Part shown: one piece after another, positions 11,301 to 23,800 of the stretch | How the letters are laid out: each line of letters starts with the position of its first letter | How positions within the stretch are numbered: position 1 is the stretch's first letter | Assembly: GCA_963662155.1 (NCBI GenBank) | Contig: OY759266.1 | Coordinates: forward strand, 60,224,010 to 60,288,009 | Reading direction: 5' to 3' | Source: Lamellibrachia columna | Lineage: Eukaryota > Annelida > Polychaeta > Sabellida > Siboglinidae | DNA length: 64,000 nucleotides | The notes under the pieces: model-generated | The model's database searches: none | What the model was told of the DNA's origin: nothing | Seen by the model: only the letters and a program-made list of their open reading frames with translations | Program-made: the position numbers and the translations under genes

Positions 11301-14300
11301 CATGGTGTGCACACAAGAACAGGATAACCATGTCGAGTGGTGCCATCATGGTGAGCACACAAGAACAGGATAACCATGTCGAGTGGTGCCATCATGGTGT
11401 GCACACAAGAACAGGATAACCATTTCGAGTGGTGCCATCATGGTGTGCACACAAGAACAGGATAACCATGTCGAGTGGTGCCATCATGGTGCGCACACAA
11501 GAATAGGATAACCATGTCGAGTGGTGCCATCATGGTGTGCGCACAAGAACAGGATAACCATGTCGAGTGGTGCCATCATGGTGCGCACACAAGAATAGGA
11601 TAACCATGTCGAGTGGTGCCATCATGGTGTGCACACAAGAACAGGATAACCATGTCGAGTGGTGCCATCATGGTGTGCACACAAGAACAGGATAAAAAAC
11701 AGTTATATGCTGTGTGCTCAATCCATGTTATAATTTTGTCAATCCCTCTTTTTGTACTTATCGACCTGGTCATGAATGCTCATGAACAGTTGATCTAAAA
11801 AAAACACTCTGTGTAAACAAAGGTATCTTTCACAAAGCCACAATTGATCTAATAACCCCACTGTGTGTAAACAAAGGTATCCTTCACAAAGCCACAATTA
11901 ATCTAAAACCCCACTATGTGTAAACAAAGGTATCCTCCACAAAGCCACATTTGATCTAAAACCCCATTGTATGTAAATAAGGGTATCCTTCACAAAGCCA
12001 CAAAGCTGAGTGCAAGTTCTTACATGCTTCAATGATACAGTTAAAGAACACACATGGCATATGCTATATCGTATTAATGAATGTATTTGAATACTTTTGT
12101 CATTCTAAAGCTAACTATACCTGTGTTTAAAGCAATAGTTAATTTAGAATACTGTATACAAGCGTGGAGACCATATCATAAGGATATAGATACCTTTGAA
12201 CGCATACAGAGGAGAACAACTAAAATTATTCCAGAACTGAAAGACCTTAGTTATGAAGAATGCCTGAAAGAATGTGGTTTAACAACTCTAGAGACAAGGA
12301 GATTAAGAGATCAGATTGAAGTTTGTAAGATATTGAATAGTCATCTTTCTTGCAGAATGACAAGGACGTTCTGACCCACTTGATACGTCTTGCCAACATG
12401 TTGAACTCTGATCTCCACAAGGGGCTGCAGTATTACGCCCCCCTCTATCAGAAGTGGGTATTCCTGATCTACTCATTATTAATGTCACCAACACTTTGAC
12501 GTGGGTCAGACAATTATGTGTGGCACTATCGTCCTCTCCGCAAACCAGTACTTACTGTTACCAAGATGTAATACCAGAAATATCAGATTGTTGCATGCTG
12601 TTTGCTTGTGCTCGGGCCTTGCAAGGCATTACAGTACAATCGTTCTCTTTGGTAACTATTTATTTGTACTCAGGTGTACCTTGCAAGGCATTGCAGTACA
12701 ATCCTTCTCTTTTGTAACTATTTATTTGTACTCAGGTGTACCTTGCAAGGCATTACAGTACAATCGTTCTCTTTGGTAACTATTTATTTGTACTCAGGTG
12801 TACCTTGCAAGGCATTGCAGTACAATCCTTCTCTTTGGTAACTATTTATTTGTACTCAGGTCTACCTTGCAAGGCATTGCAGTACAATCCTTCTATTTGG
12901 TAACTATTTATTTGTACTCAGGTGTACCTTGCAAGGCATTACAGTACAATCGTTCTCTTTGGTAACTATTTATTTGTACTCAGGTGTACCTTGCAAAGCA
13001 TTGCAGTACAATCCTTCTCTTTGGTAACTATTTATTTGTACTCAGGTCTACCTTGCAAGGCATTGCAGTACAATCCTTCTATTTGGTAACTATTTATTTG
13101 TACTCAGGTGTACCTTGCAAGGCATTACAGTACAATCGTTCTCTTTGGTAACTATTTATTTGTACTCAGGTGTACCTTGCAAGGCATTGCAGTACAATCC
13201 TTCTCTTTGGTAACTATTTATTTGTACTCAGGTCTACCTTGCAAGGCATTGCAGTACAATCCTTCTATTTGGTAACTATTTATTTGTACTCAGGTGTACC
13301 TTGCAAGGCATTACAGTACAATCGTTCTCTTTGGTAACTATTTATTTGTACTCAGGTGTACCTTGCAAGGCATTGCAGTACAATCCTTCTCTTTGGTAAC
13401 TATTTATTTGTACTCAGGTGTACCTTGCAAGGCATTGCAGTACAATCCTTCTATTTGGTAACTATTTATTTGTACTCAGGTGTACCTTGCAAGGCATTGC
13501 AGTACAATCCTTCTCTTTGGTAACTATTTATTTGTACTCAGGTGTACCTTGCAAGGCATTGCAGTACAATCCTTCTCTTTGGTAACTATTTATTTGTACT
13601 CAGGTGTACCTTGCAAGGCATTGCAGTACAATCCTTCTCTTTGGTAACTATTTATTTGTACTCATGTGTACCTTGCAAGGCATTGCAGTACAATCCTTCT
13701 CTTTTGTAACTGTTTATTTGTACTCAGGTGTACCTTGCAAGGCATTGCAGTACAATCCTTCTCTTTGGTAACTATTTATTTGTACTCAGGTGTACCTTGC
13801 AAGGCATTGCAGTACAATCCTTCTCTTTGGTAACTATTTATTTGTACTCAGGTGTACCTTGCAAGGCATTGCAGTACAATCCTTCTCTTTGGTAACTATT
13901 TATTTGTACTCAGGTGTACCTTGCAAGGCATTGCAGTACAATCCTTCTCTTTGGTAACTATTTATTTGTACTCAGGTGTACCTTGCAAGGCATTGCAGTA
14001 CAATCCTTCTCTTTGGTAACTATTTATTTGTACTCAGGTGTACCTTGCAAGGCATTGCAGTACAATCCTTCTCTTTTGTAACTGTTTATTTGTACTCAGG
14101 TGTACCTTGCAAGGCATTGCAGTACAATCCTTCTCTTTTGTAACTGTTTATTTGTACTCAGATGTACCTTGCAAGGCATTGCAGTACAATCCTTCTCTTT
14201 GGTAACTATTTATTTGTACTCTGGTGTACCTTGCAAGGCATTGCAGTACAATCCTTCTCTTTTGTAACTGTTTATTTGTACTCAGGTGTACCTTGCAAGG

Positions 14301-17300
14301 CATTGCAATACAATCCTTCTCTTTTGTAACTGTTTATTTGTACTCAGGTGTACCTTGCAAGGCATTGCAGTACAATCCTTCTCTTTGGTAACTATTTATT
14401 TGTACTCTGGTGTACCTTGCAAGGCATTGCAGTACAATCCTTCTCTTTTGTAACTGTTTATTTGTACTCAGGTGTACCTTGCAAGGCATTGCAGTACAAT
14501 CCTTCTCTTTTGTAACTGTTTATTTGTACTCAGGTGTACCTTGCAAGGCATTGCAGTATAATCCTTCTCTTTTGTAACTGTTTATTTGTACTCAGGTGTA
14601 CCTTGCAAGGCATTGCAGTACAATCCTTCTCTTTGGTAACTATTTATTTGTACTCTGGTGTACCTTGCAAGGCATTGCAGTACAATCCTTCTCTTTGGTA
14701 ACTGTTTATTTGTACTCACGTGTACCTTGCAAGGCATTGCAGTACAATCCTTCTCTTTTGTAACTGTTTATTTGTACTCAAGTGTACCTTGCAAGGCATT
14801 GCAGTACAATCCTTCTCTTTGGTAACTGTTTATTTGTACTCATGTGTACCTTGCAAGGCATTGCAGTACAATCCTTCTCTTTGGTAACTATTTATTTGTA
14901 CTCTGGTGTACCTTGCAAGGCATTGCAGTACAATCCTTCTCTTTGGTAACTGTTTATTTGTACTCATGTGTACCTTGCAAGGCATTGCAGTACAATCCTT
15001 CTCTTTTGTAACTGTTTATTTGTACTCTGGTGTACCTTGCAAGGCATTGCAGTACAATCCTTCTCTTTGGTAACTGTTTATTTGTACTCATGTGTACCTT
15101 GCAAGGCATTGCAGTACAATCCTTCTCTTTTGTTAACTGTTTATTTGTACTCAGGTGTACCTTGCAAGGCATTGCAGTACAATCCTTCTCTTTGTTAACT
15201 GTTTATTTGTACTCAGGTGTACCTTGCAAGGCATTGTAGTACAATCCTTCTCTTTGGTAATTGTTTATTTGTACTCATGTGTACCTTGCAAGGCATTGCA
15301 GTACAATCCTTCTCTTTTGTAACTGTTTATTTGTACTCATGTGTACCTTGCAAGGCATTGTAGTACAATCCTTCTCTTTGTTAACTGTTTATTTGTACTC
15401 AGGTGTACCTTGCAAGGCATTGTAGTACAACCCTTCTCTTTGGTAACTGTTTATTTGTACTCAGGTGTACCTTGCAAGGTATTGCAATACAATCCTTCTC
15501 TTTATTAACTGTTTATTTGTACTCAGGTGTACCTTGCAAGGCATTGCAGTACAATCCTTCTCTTTGGTAACTGTTTATTTGTACTCAGGTGTACCTTGCA
15601 AGGCATTGCAGTACAATCCTTCTCTTTGTTAACTATTTATTTGTACTCAGGTGTACCTTGCAAGGCATTGCAATACAATCCTTCTCTTTGTTAACTGTTT
15701 ATTTGTACTCAGGTGTACCTTGCAAGGCATTGCAGTACAATCCTTCTCTTTGGTAACTGTTTATTTGTACTCAGGTGTACCTTGCAAGGCATTGCAGTAC
15801 AATCCTTCTCTTTGGTAACTATTTATTTGTACTCAGGTGTACCTTGCAAGGCATTGCAGTACAATCCTTCCCTTTGGTAACTGTTTATTTGTACTCAGGT
15901 GTACCTTGCAAGGCATTGCAGTACAATCCTTCCCTTTGGTAACTGTTTATTTGTACTCAGGTGTACCTTGCAAGGCATTGCAGTACAATCCTTCTATTTG
16001 TAACTGTTTATTTGTACTCAGGTGTACCTTGCAAGGCATTGTAGTACAAACCTTCTCTTTGGTAACTATTTATTTGTACTCAGGTGTACCTTGCAAGGCA
16101 TTGCAGTACAATCCTTCTGTTTGGTAACTATTTATTTGTACTCAGGTGTACCTTGCAAGGCATTGCAGTACAATCCTTCTCTTTTGTAACTGTTTATTTG
16201 TACTCAGGTGTACTTTGCAAGGCATTGCAGTACAATCCTTCTCTTTTGTAACTGTTTATTTGTACTCAGGTGTACCTTGCAAGGCATTGCAGTACAATCC
16301 TTCTCTTTGGTAACTATTTATTTGTACTCAGGTGTACCTTGCAAGGCATTGCAGTACAATCCTTCTCTTTTGTAACTGTTTATTTGTACTCAGGTGTACC
16401 TTGCAAGGCATTGCAGTACAATCCTTCTCTTTGGTAACTGTTTATTTGTACTCAGGTGTACCTTGCAAGGCATTGTAGTACAATCCTTCTCTTTGGTAAC
16501 TATTTATTTGTACTCAGGTGTACCTTGCAAGGCATTGCAGTACAATCCTTCTCTTTGGTAACTATTTATTTGTACTCAGGTGTACCTTGCAAGGCATTGC
16601 AGTACAATCCTTCTCTTTGGTAACTGTTTATTTGTACTCAGGTGTACCTTGCAAGGCATTGCAATACAATCCTACTTTTTGTTAACTGTTTGCTCTGGCA
16701 ACAGATAAAAGCTAAACAGTTGCTCAGTCTCATGTTTATCTGTTTGAATGTCTCAGGGCTAATGTTTACATTGAGTGAAGAACAGTAAGGTCAATATTGA
16801 ATGACATATAATGATCAAATTATATAAACAAATTGTGGTTTATTAAAACACATTTTGATGGTGATGATATTAAAATGGATACGGTTTATACTGTATAAGA
16901 TGATCTTACAAAGATCAGACGTTGCACCTTTAAGTTGGCAGCCATTAAGTTGGCAGCCATTAAGTTGGCAGCCATTAAGTTGGCAGCCATTAAGTTGGCA
17001 GCCTTTAAGTTGGCAGCCATTAAGTTGGCAGCCATTAAGTTGGCAGCCTTTAAGTTGGCAGCCATTAAGTTGGCAGCCATTAAGTTGGCAGCCTTTAAGT
17101 TGGCAGCCATTAAGTTGGCAGCCATTAAGTTGGCAGCCTTTAAGTTGGCAGCCTTTAAGTTGGCAGCCATTAAGTTGGCAGCCATTAAGTTGGCAGCCAT
17201 TAAGTTGGCAGCCTTTAAGTTGGCAGCCTTTAAGTTGGCAGCCTTTAAGTTGGCAGCCATTAAGTTGGCAGCCATTAAGTTGGCAGCCATTAAGTTGGCA

Positions 17301-20300
17301 GCCTTTAAGTTGGCAGCCATTAAGTTGGCAGCCATTAAGTTGGCAGCCATTAAGTTGGCAGCCATTAAGTTGGCAGCCTTTAAGTTGGCAGCCATTAAGT
17401 TGGCAGCCATTAAGTTGGCAGCCATTAAGTTGGCAGCTTAAGATTTTATTGCACATTGCATACCAATGGTATGAAAAATAGCTAAGTTAGGTTTTCAAAG
17501 ACAATTATTAACTATAGTTATTAGCTTATCTGAAAAATGCCGTAATTGTCATATCATTGATGTGAGCTAAACTGATTGATTCATATTTCTTCAGTTTTCA
17601 GCTTCATTGGAAAAGCTCATTTGAACGTTTTGTATTTTGTAGGATTCTTCAGATAGACCATTTTCAAATTGTCTACAAGCAACTTGATAAATTGGTAAGC
17701 ACACCGTCATATGTGTCTTCGTGTAATCTCTCCTTTGCTAAATGTAGTGTCATCTAATGTTGGTGCAGGTTGCAGTCAACAATGAATTGTATGAATACTT
17801 GAGATCATTATTTGAGCATGAATTGCAGAACTTGAATGATTTTGAGAAGTGCAATTTCCAATAGTGTATTGAAGAAATATTAAATTATCTTAACAGAACA
17901 TATGGCATACGTGTAGAAGTGTTATGTACATTTGACATTTATTTTGTCATTATCTATAATTCTCAAACAAAATATCTATGTGCTTTGTTATAAGTTAAAG
18001 GTTCCTTGATATCTTGTTTGATGATAAATGTGTTTTCTCTTGTTTGTAATGTTCCTTTCTTGATGCTTTCACCCCATATCTCTTGTTTGCCCTGCCAGCT
18101 TACCCCAGATGTCAAAAGTGACCTTGGAGAAGAGGTCTGGTTATACTACAACTTTATTGTTTCCTTGCCTTTTCTACACATTTTCACACTTTTGTGTTTT
18201 TAATTATCCAGTTAGTTAAACATGAATTGAACACTGGAAATTCAAGATTTCCAGCATTCCCCAGCCACTGCATATGAGGAACACAGTTGAGGTCATTGTT
18301 TAGAGTTGCACATATATCATTACATATATACCATTGGTCTCTCAAAGTAAACACATGTACGGAAATCAAATTTGGATGACAGGTGGATGTCAGTGGCCAC
18401 CCAATCTATATTGTGTATGATTCACTAAATATGAGCATCTTGGTGTCACAGCAAACAAGAATAATGAAATATATTAGTTTATAATCACCATCAAAGTATG
18501 CAGTGATTATTTGGTGCAAAAATCAGTAATATACCTATTTTGTTTGGTTTAGCATTCATAACAAATTTCACAAGTAATTATTCATTGTTCATATTCAGAC
18601 TATTATTTGTTATTTCATTTGACCCAGTCTAAACTTTTAAAAAGTAAAATCTGTGATACATGTACATTAGGGTGGTCCTTAAATAGGGGTAAAAAATAAA
18701 AATTCCTTTTGGGACACCCCTTACATGGGGTCAGGGAAATACCAGATTGGATGTTTCAGGCAAAGCTCGCCACGCGCTGCTCTTTCTCACTCATTTGATG
18801 ACGCTGATCATCTCTGTAACGTTTTCTAGTATTTGCCATTTTGACTAAATGATGGCATCAAATCATCAAAAATAAAGATGGCTACCAGTCACATAACAAT
18901 GGTCATGTGACCCATAAAGATGACAACATTAGTCATGCAAATTTTTACAATTTGTACTGAAATGATTTGATTAATATGTGTGGTATGGTTGAAACATTGG
19001 TGGCTATGGAATCCAAATTCAACATTTGGTAGCAACCTCTAAATATAATTTTATTACATTGAAATTTGGCCAGGATACTTTTCTCTAAGGATATGGCAAA
19101 ATGAGAGGACGATCCAATGGACATTCAAAACTTAAAAATAAGGACCACCCTAGTGTATGTGATAATAACTAAATAGTGGAAACTTGCATGGGATGCACTG
19201 GTCATGTGGGTAACTGTCAGTGACAGACATATCAGCAACCAATGCATGTTGTCTTAGGTGAAGATTGTAGACTTGTTTGTAGGGAAGGTTGTAGCAGACA
19301 GTTGATGTCTGGTAAATAGAACGGCCTGTATCTCTCCCCGTGGGGATGGTAGGATTCATCTAGTTCAGTTTTGATTATTCTGCACTGTTCATTTTTGATT
19401 ACTTCTGAAACACTGCCTATCATTCGCACTCACCATATTAAGTGCAAGATATTAGAGAATGCTTTTGCACACACGTTTGCACACACGTTTGCACACGCTG
19501 TAGGACACACACTGTAGGACACATGGAACAATTCTCTGAAAAACAGCGGATAACAGCAATGTATGTTTAAATATTTAATAACAAATGTAAGAATAAATCA
19601 AACATGTTTATTTTATATTATGTATGTGTGTACATACATTATATACACAACAGGCATGGGACAATTAACTTGAACAATTTATTAATTAAATTATAATTAA
19701 CTAAGAAATTCTCAAATTAAATTAACCACACACATTTCTCAGGTCAATTAAATTAAATTAACCTCCCAAATTCTTCAATTAAATTATCAAGTAATTTGAA
19801 TTCAATTAAATCATGTGTTGGTAGAAATGTTTACACATTCATGCAGTTCTAAAATCACAAGACAGAAATGGATTTTGTAACTTTGTTGGAAAGAGATTTG
19901 CTCATATTTACATGTCAAGACATTTGTTCATGGGGCATTCGATCACATTTTAAAAGTTGTAGAAACAATTTTTTTTCTGGAAAGATTGAAAAATTGTGGC
20001 TGAAGATTTGCAGGTGTGGAGTTTCCTCCTATATTCAACCACTAAATTAACAAAACTGGGTAACTACATACATCATTTCTATGCAGCAAGTTGTTATTTA
20101 TGCAGTGTTTAACACTAAATCATTAGGTTTCCCCTTTACACACTAACATTTAAATATGTATACACTATTTGTTATGCATCACTAGAACTGGCATGCTCTT
20201 GATTTAGGTTGGCGCTATAAGATCCCAAACTGAAGCTATATTACCTTTCTCTACATTTCCCCAATAACGGTTATATATGTACAAACAAAAACTTATAGAT

Positions 20301-20854
20301 ATATAAGTGTAATGGTCCTATAGGTCCACTTGGCTGCAAGTTACCAGCCCAAAATGTTTATTTTAAACAGAGATTTGCAGAAGCCAAGATTAGCCATCAA
20401 CTTACCTTCCCTCCAATTCACAGAATCGGAGGGAATGACCACCCCACTCCAGTTGATGTAGTGATTATGTGAACTGTGATATTCTCCCTCCCATTCACAC
20501 AAGCCTAAACCTGACCTCTCTCAGACTATTGACTGGAATAGTAACTGCAAGCCTTCTGAAAACACCTGGATAACCTGGATGTGAACTATGCAGTAATATA
20601 AAAATATTAAATTGGCTTTTCTTGAAAAGTTAATTCATTAAATTAAATTAACTTTTTTTAGTTAATTAAATTAACAAATTAACAGTTTCCATTAACCCAT
20701 GCCTGATGTACAATTACATATGTATAATAATTGTTTAGTATTATTAAATATATATATATATGCATGTCTGATATATATATATATACGTATATATATATAC
20801 ATATTTATATATACATATATATATACATATACATGTATATACATATATATATAC

Positions 20855-20889
<35 letters not shown>

Positions 20890-23800
20890 GTTCAATAGTT
20901 TTGGTAATGTAATTGAGTTTAAAATTTACTTATATATATATATATTTATATATACTATAACATACATGTTAAGTTTCAGAAATGCCAATCCAGGACATTT
21001 ATACGTAAATCGGAGGGTTTCAGAAAATCGGGGATTTATACGTAAATCGGGTAGTCTCGGAAAATAAGGGACTTGTATGTAAATCGGAGGGTCTAAGAGA
21101 ACAAAATATTACAAAAAGAATACTTTCCATGACAGTAACAACCATGTTTTATTGTCACCAATCACCAACAGTTCATATATGATACAAAGGCACATTATAT
21201 ATATATATTCACAAATAACTCATCAGCTCTAGACATTTGGCACAGAAGAATGACGCCCATGTCGATCTCACATAGAGCATGCAGGGTGACTTTACCATGC
21301 ATGACAGGCACACACCTATAATTGATGAAAACCCCCACACATATATTGCAAATCTACCAGAAAAGAATAACGTCCATGTCGATCTGTTGACCCAGAATAA
21401 CATACTCGAGTCAGCCTGAAATAAAACCCAATTAGGCCATGCCGAGTTCGGAAAATAATATATAAAAAAAATTTTTTTTTGGTATCACTGAAAATCCAGG
21501 AGATTGGTTCTCCTTTCCAGGAGATCAGGAGATTTGGTGGATTTCCAGGAGTCTCCTGGCGAATGCAGGAGACTTAACATGTATGACTATAAATATATAT
21601 ATATGTATGACTATAAATATATATATATACTAATATATATGTGTGTGTATATACATATATAGTATATATATAGTATATATGCCCCGTCAGCTTGGTGAGG
21701 ACATGACCAAGAAGCTGGAGCATGTCCAGTTCTCTGTGCCCGAGGTGAATGACCTACGCGCGGAGCAGGTGTGTGCGGAGCAGATGGGCATGCAACTGTT
21801 TGAACTCTACCTGACCCTGCATGAGTTCTGTGACCTCAAGGAACACCTGCCTGCCAGGTGAGTGGGGCAGGAAACACATCTCGCAATCGCCAATCAGAAA
21901 TATTGATTTGAAAAGCATAACATGGTCACAACATCATAACATGGTCACAATATAAAATGGTCACAACAACATAACATGGTCACAACCACATAACATAGTC
22001 ACAATAACATGCCATGGTCACAAAAGCATGACATGGTAATAACAACATAACATGGTCACAATATAAAATGGTCACAACATCATAACATGGTCACAACATC
22101 ATAACATGGTCACAACAATATAACATGGTCACAACAATATAACATGGTCACAACATCATAACATGGTCACAACAACATAACATGGTCACAACATCATAAC
22201 ATGGTCACAACATCATAACATGGTCACAGCATTAAAAACAGCGTTTTTCATTAAATGTAATAATTATAAATTCTATGCCTGTCTGCTGTGTCTCTGCACT
22301 TTCTATGCCTGTCTGCTGTGTCTCTGTACTTTCTATGCCTGTCTGTTGTGTCTCTGCACTGTCTATGCCTTTGTGCTGTGTCTCTGTACTGTCTATGTCT
22401 GTCTGCTGTGTCTCTGCACTGTCTATGCCTGTCTGCTGTGTCTCTGCACTGTCTATGCCTTTGTGCTGTGTCTCTGTACTGTCTATGCCTGTCTGCTGTG
22501 TCTCTGTACTGTCTATGCCTGTCTGTTGTGTCTCTGCACTGTCTATGCCTGTCTGTTGTGTCTCTGCACTGTCTATGCCTTTGTGCTGTGTCTCTGTACT
22601 GTCTATGTCTGTCTGCTGTGTCTCTGTACTGTCTATGCCTGTCTGCTGTGTCTCTGCACTGTCTATGCCTGTCTGCTGTGTCTCTGCACTGTCTATGCCT
22701 TTGTGCTGTGTCTCTGTACTGTCTATGCCTGTCTGCTGTGTCTCTGTACTGTCTATGCCTGTCTGCTGTGTCTCTGCACTGTCTATGCCTTTGTGCTGTG
22801 TCTCTGTACTGTCTATGCCTGTCTGCTGTGTATCTGTACTGTCTATGCCTGTCTGTTGTGTCTCTGCACTGTCTATGCCTTTGTGCTGTGTCTCTGTACT
22901 GTCTATGCCTGTGCGCTGTGTCTCTGTACTGTCTATGTCTGTCTGCTGTGTCTCTGTACTGTCTATGCCTGTCTGCTGTGTCTCTGTACTGTCTATGCCT
23001 GTCTGCTGTGTCTCTGCACTGTCTATGCCTGTCTGCTGTGTCTCTGCACTGTCTATGCCTTTGTGCTGTGTCTCTGCACTGTCTATGCCTGTGCGCTGTG
23101 TCTCTGTACTGTCTATGCCTGTCTGCTGTGTCTCTATACTGTCTATGCCTGTGTGCTGTGTCTCTGTACTGTCTATGCCTGTCTGCTGTGCCTCTGCACT
23201 GTCTATGCATGTCTAACCCTATATTGTACATGTGTGTGCAGTGAGAGAGACAGCCTCTCCATTACCCAGTACTACAGTTGGTACAACGTGTCTCTGCACT
23301 GTCTATGTCTGTCTAACCCTATATTGTACATGTGTGTGCAGTGAGAGAGACAGCCTCTCCATTACCCAGTACTACAGTTGGTACAACGTGTCTCTGCACT
23401 GTCTATGTCTGTCTAACCCTATATTGTACATGTGTGTGCAGTGAGAGAGACAGCCTCTCCATTACCCAGTACTACAGTTGGTACAACGTGTCTCTGCACT
23501 GTCTATGTCTGTCTAACCCTATATTGTACATGTGTGTGCAGTGAGAGAGACAGCCTCTCCATTACCCAGTACTACAGTTGGTACAACGTGTCTCTGCACT
23601 GTCTATGTCTGTCTAACCCTATATTGTACATGTGTGTGCAGTGAGAGAGACAGCCTCTCCATTACCCAGTACTACAGTTGGTACAACGTGTCTCTGCACT
23701 GTCTATGTCTGTCTAACCCTATATTGTACATGTGTGTGCAGTGAGAGAGACAGCCTCTCCATTACCCAGTACTACAGTTGGTACAACGTGTCTCTGCACT

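Noticed and set aside
16815..17481. Long ORFs on both strands of the 15-bp array
   Set aside because: The repeat has no stop in four frames; intronic and low complexity.
22220..23344. ORFs of 313-374 residues rich in Cys/Leu/Val or RDTADRHRQ repeats
   Set aside because: The 30-bp period leaves several frames of both strands open at once, and no start context, splice logic or domain supports a gene.
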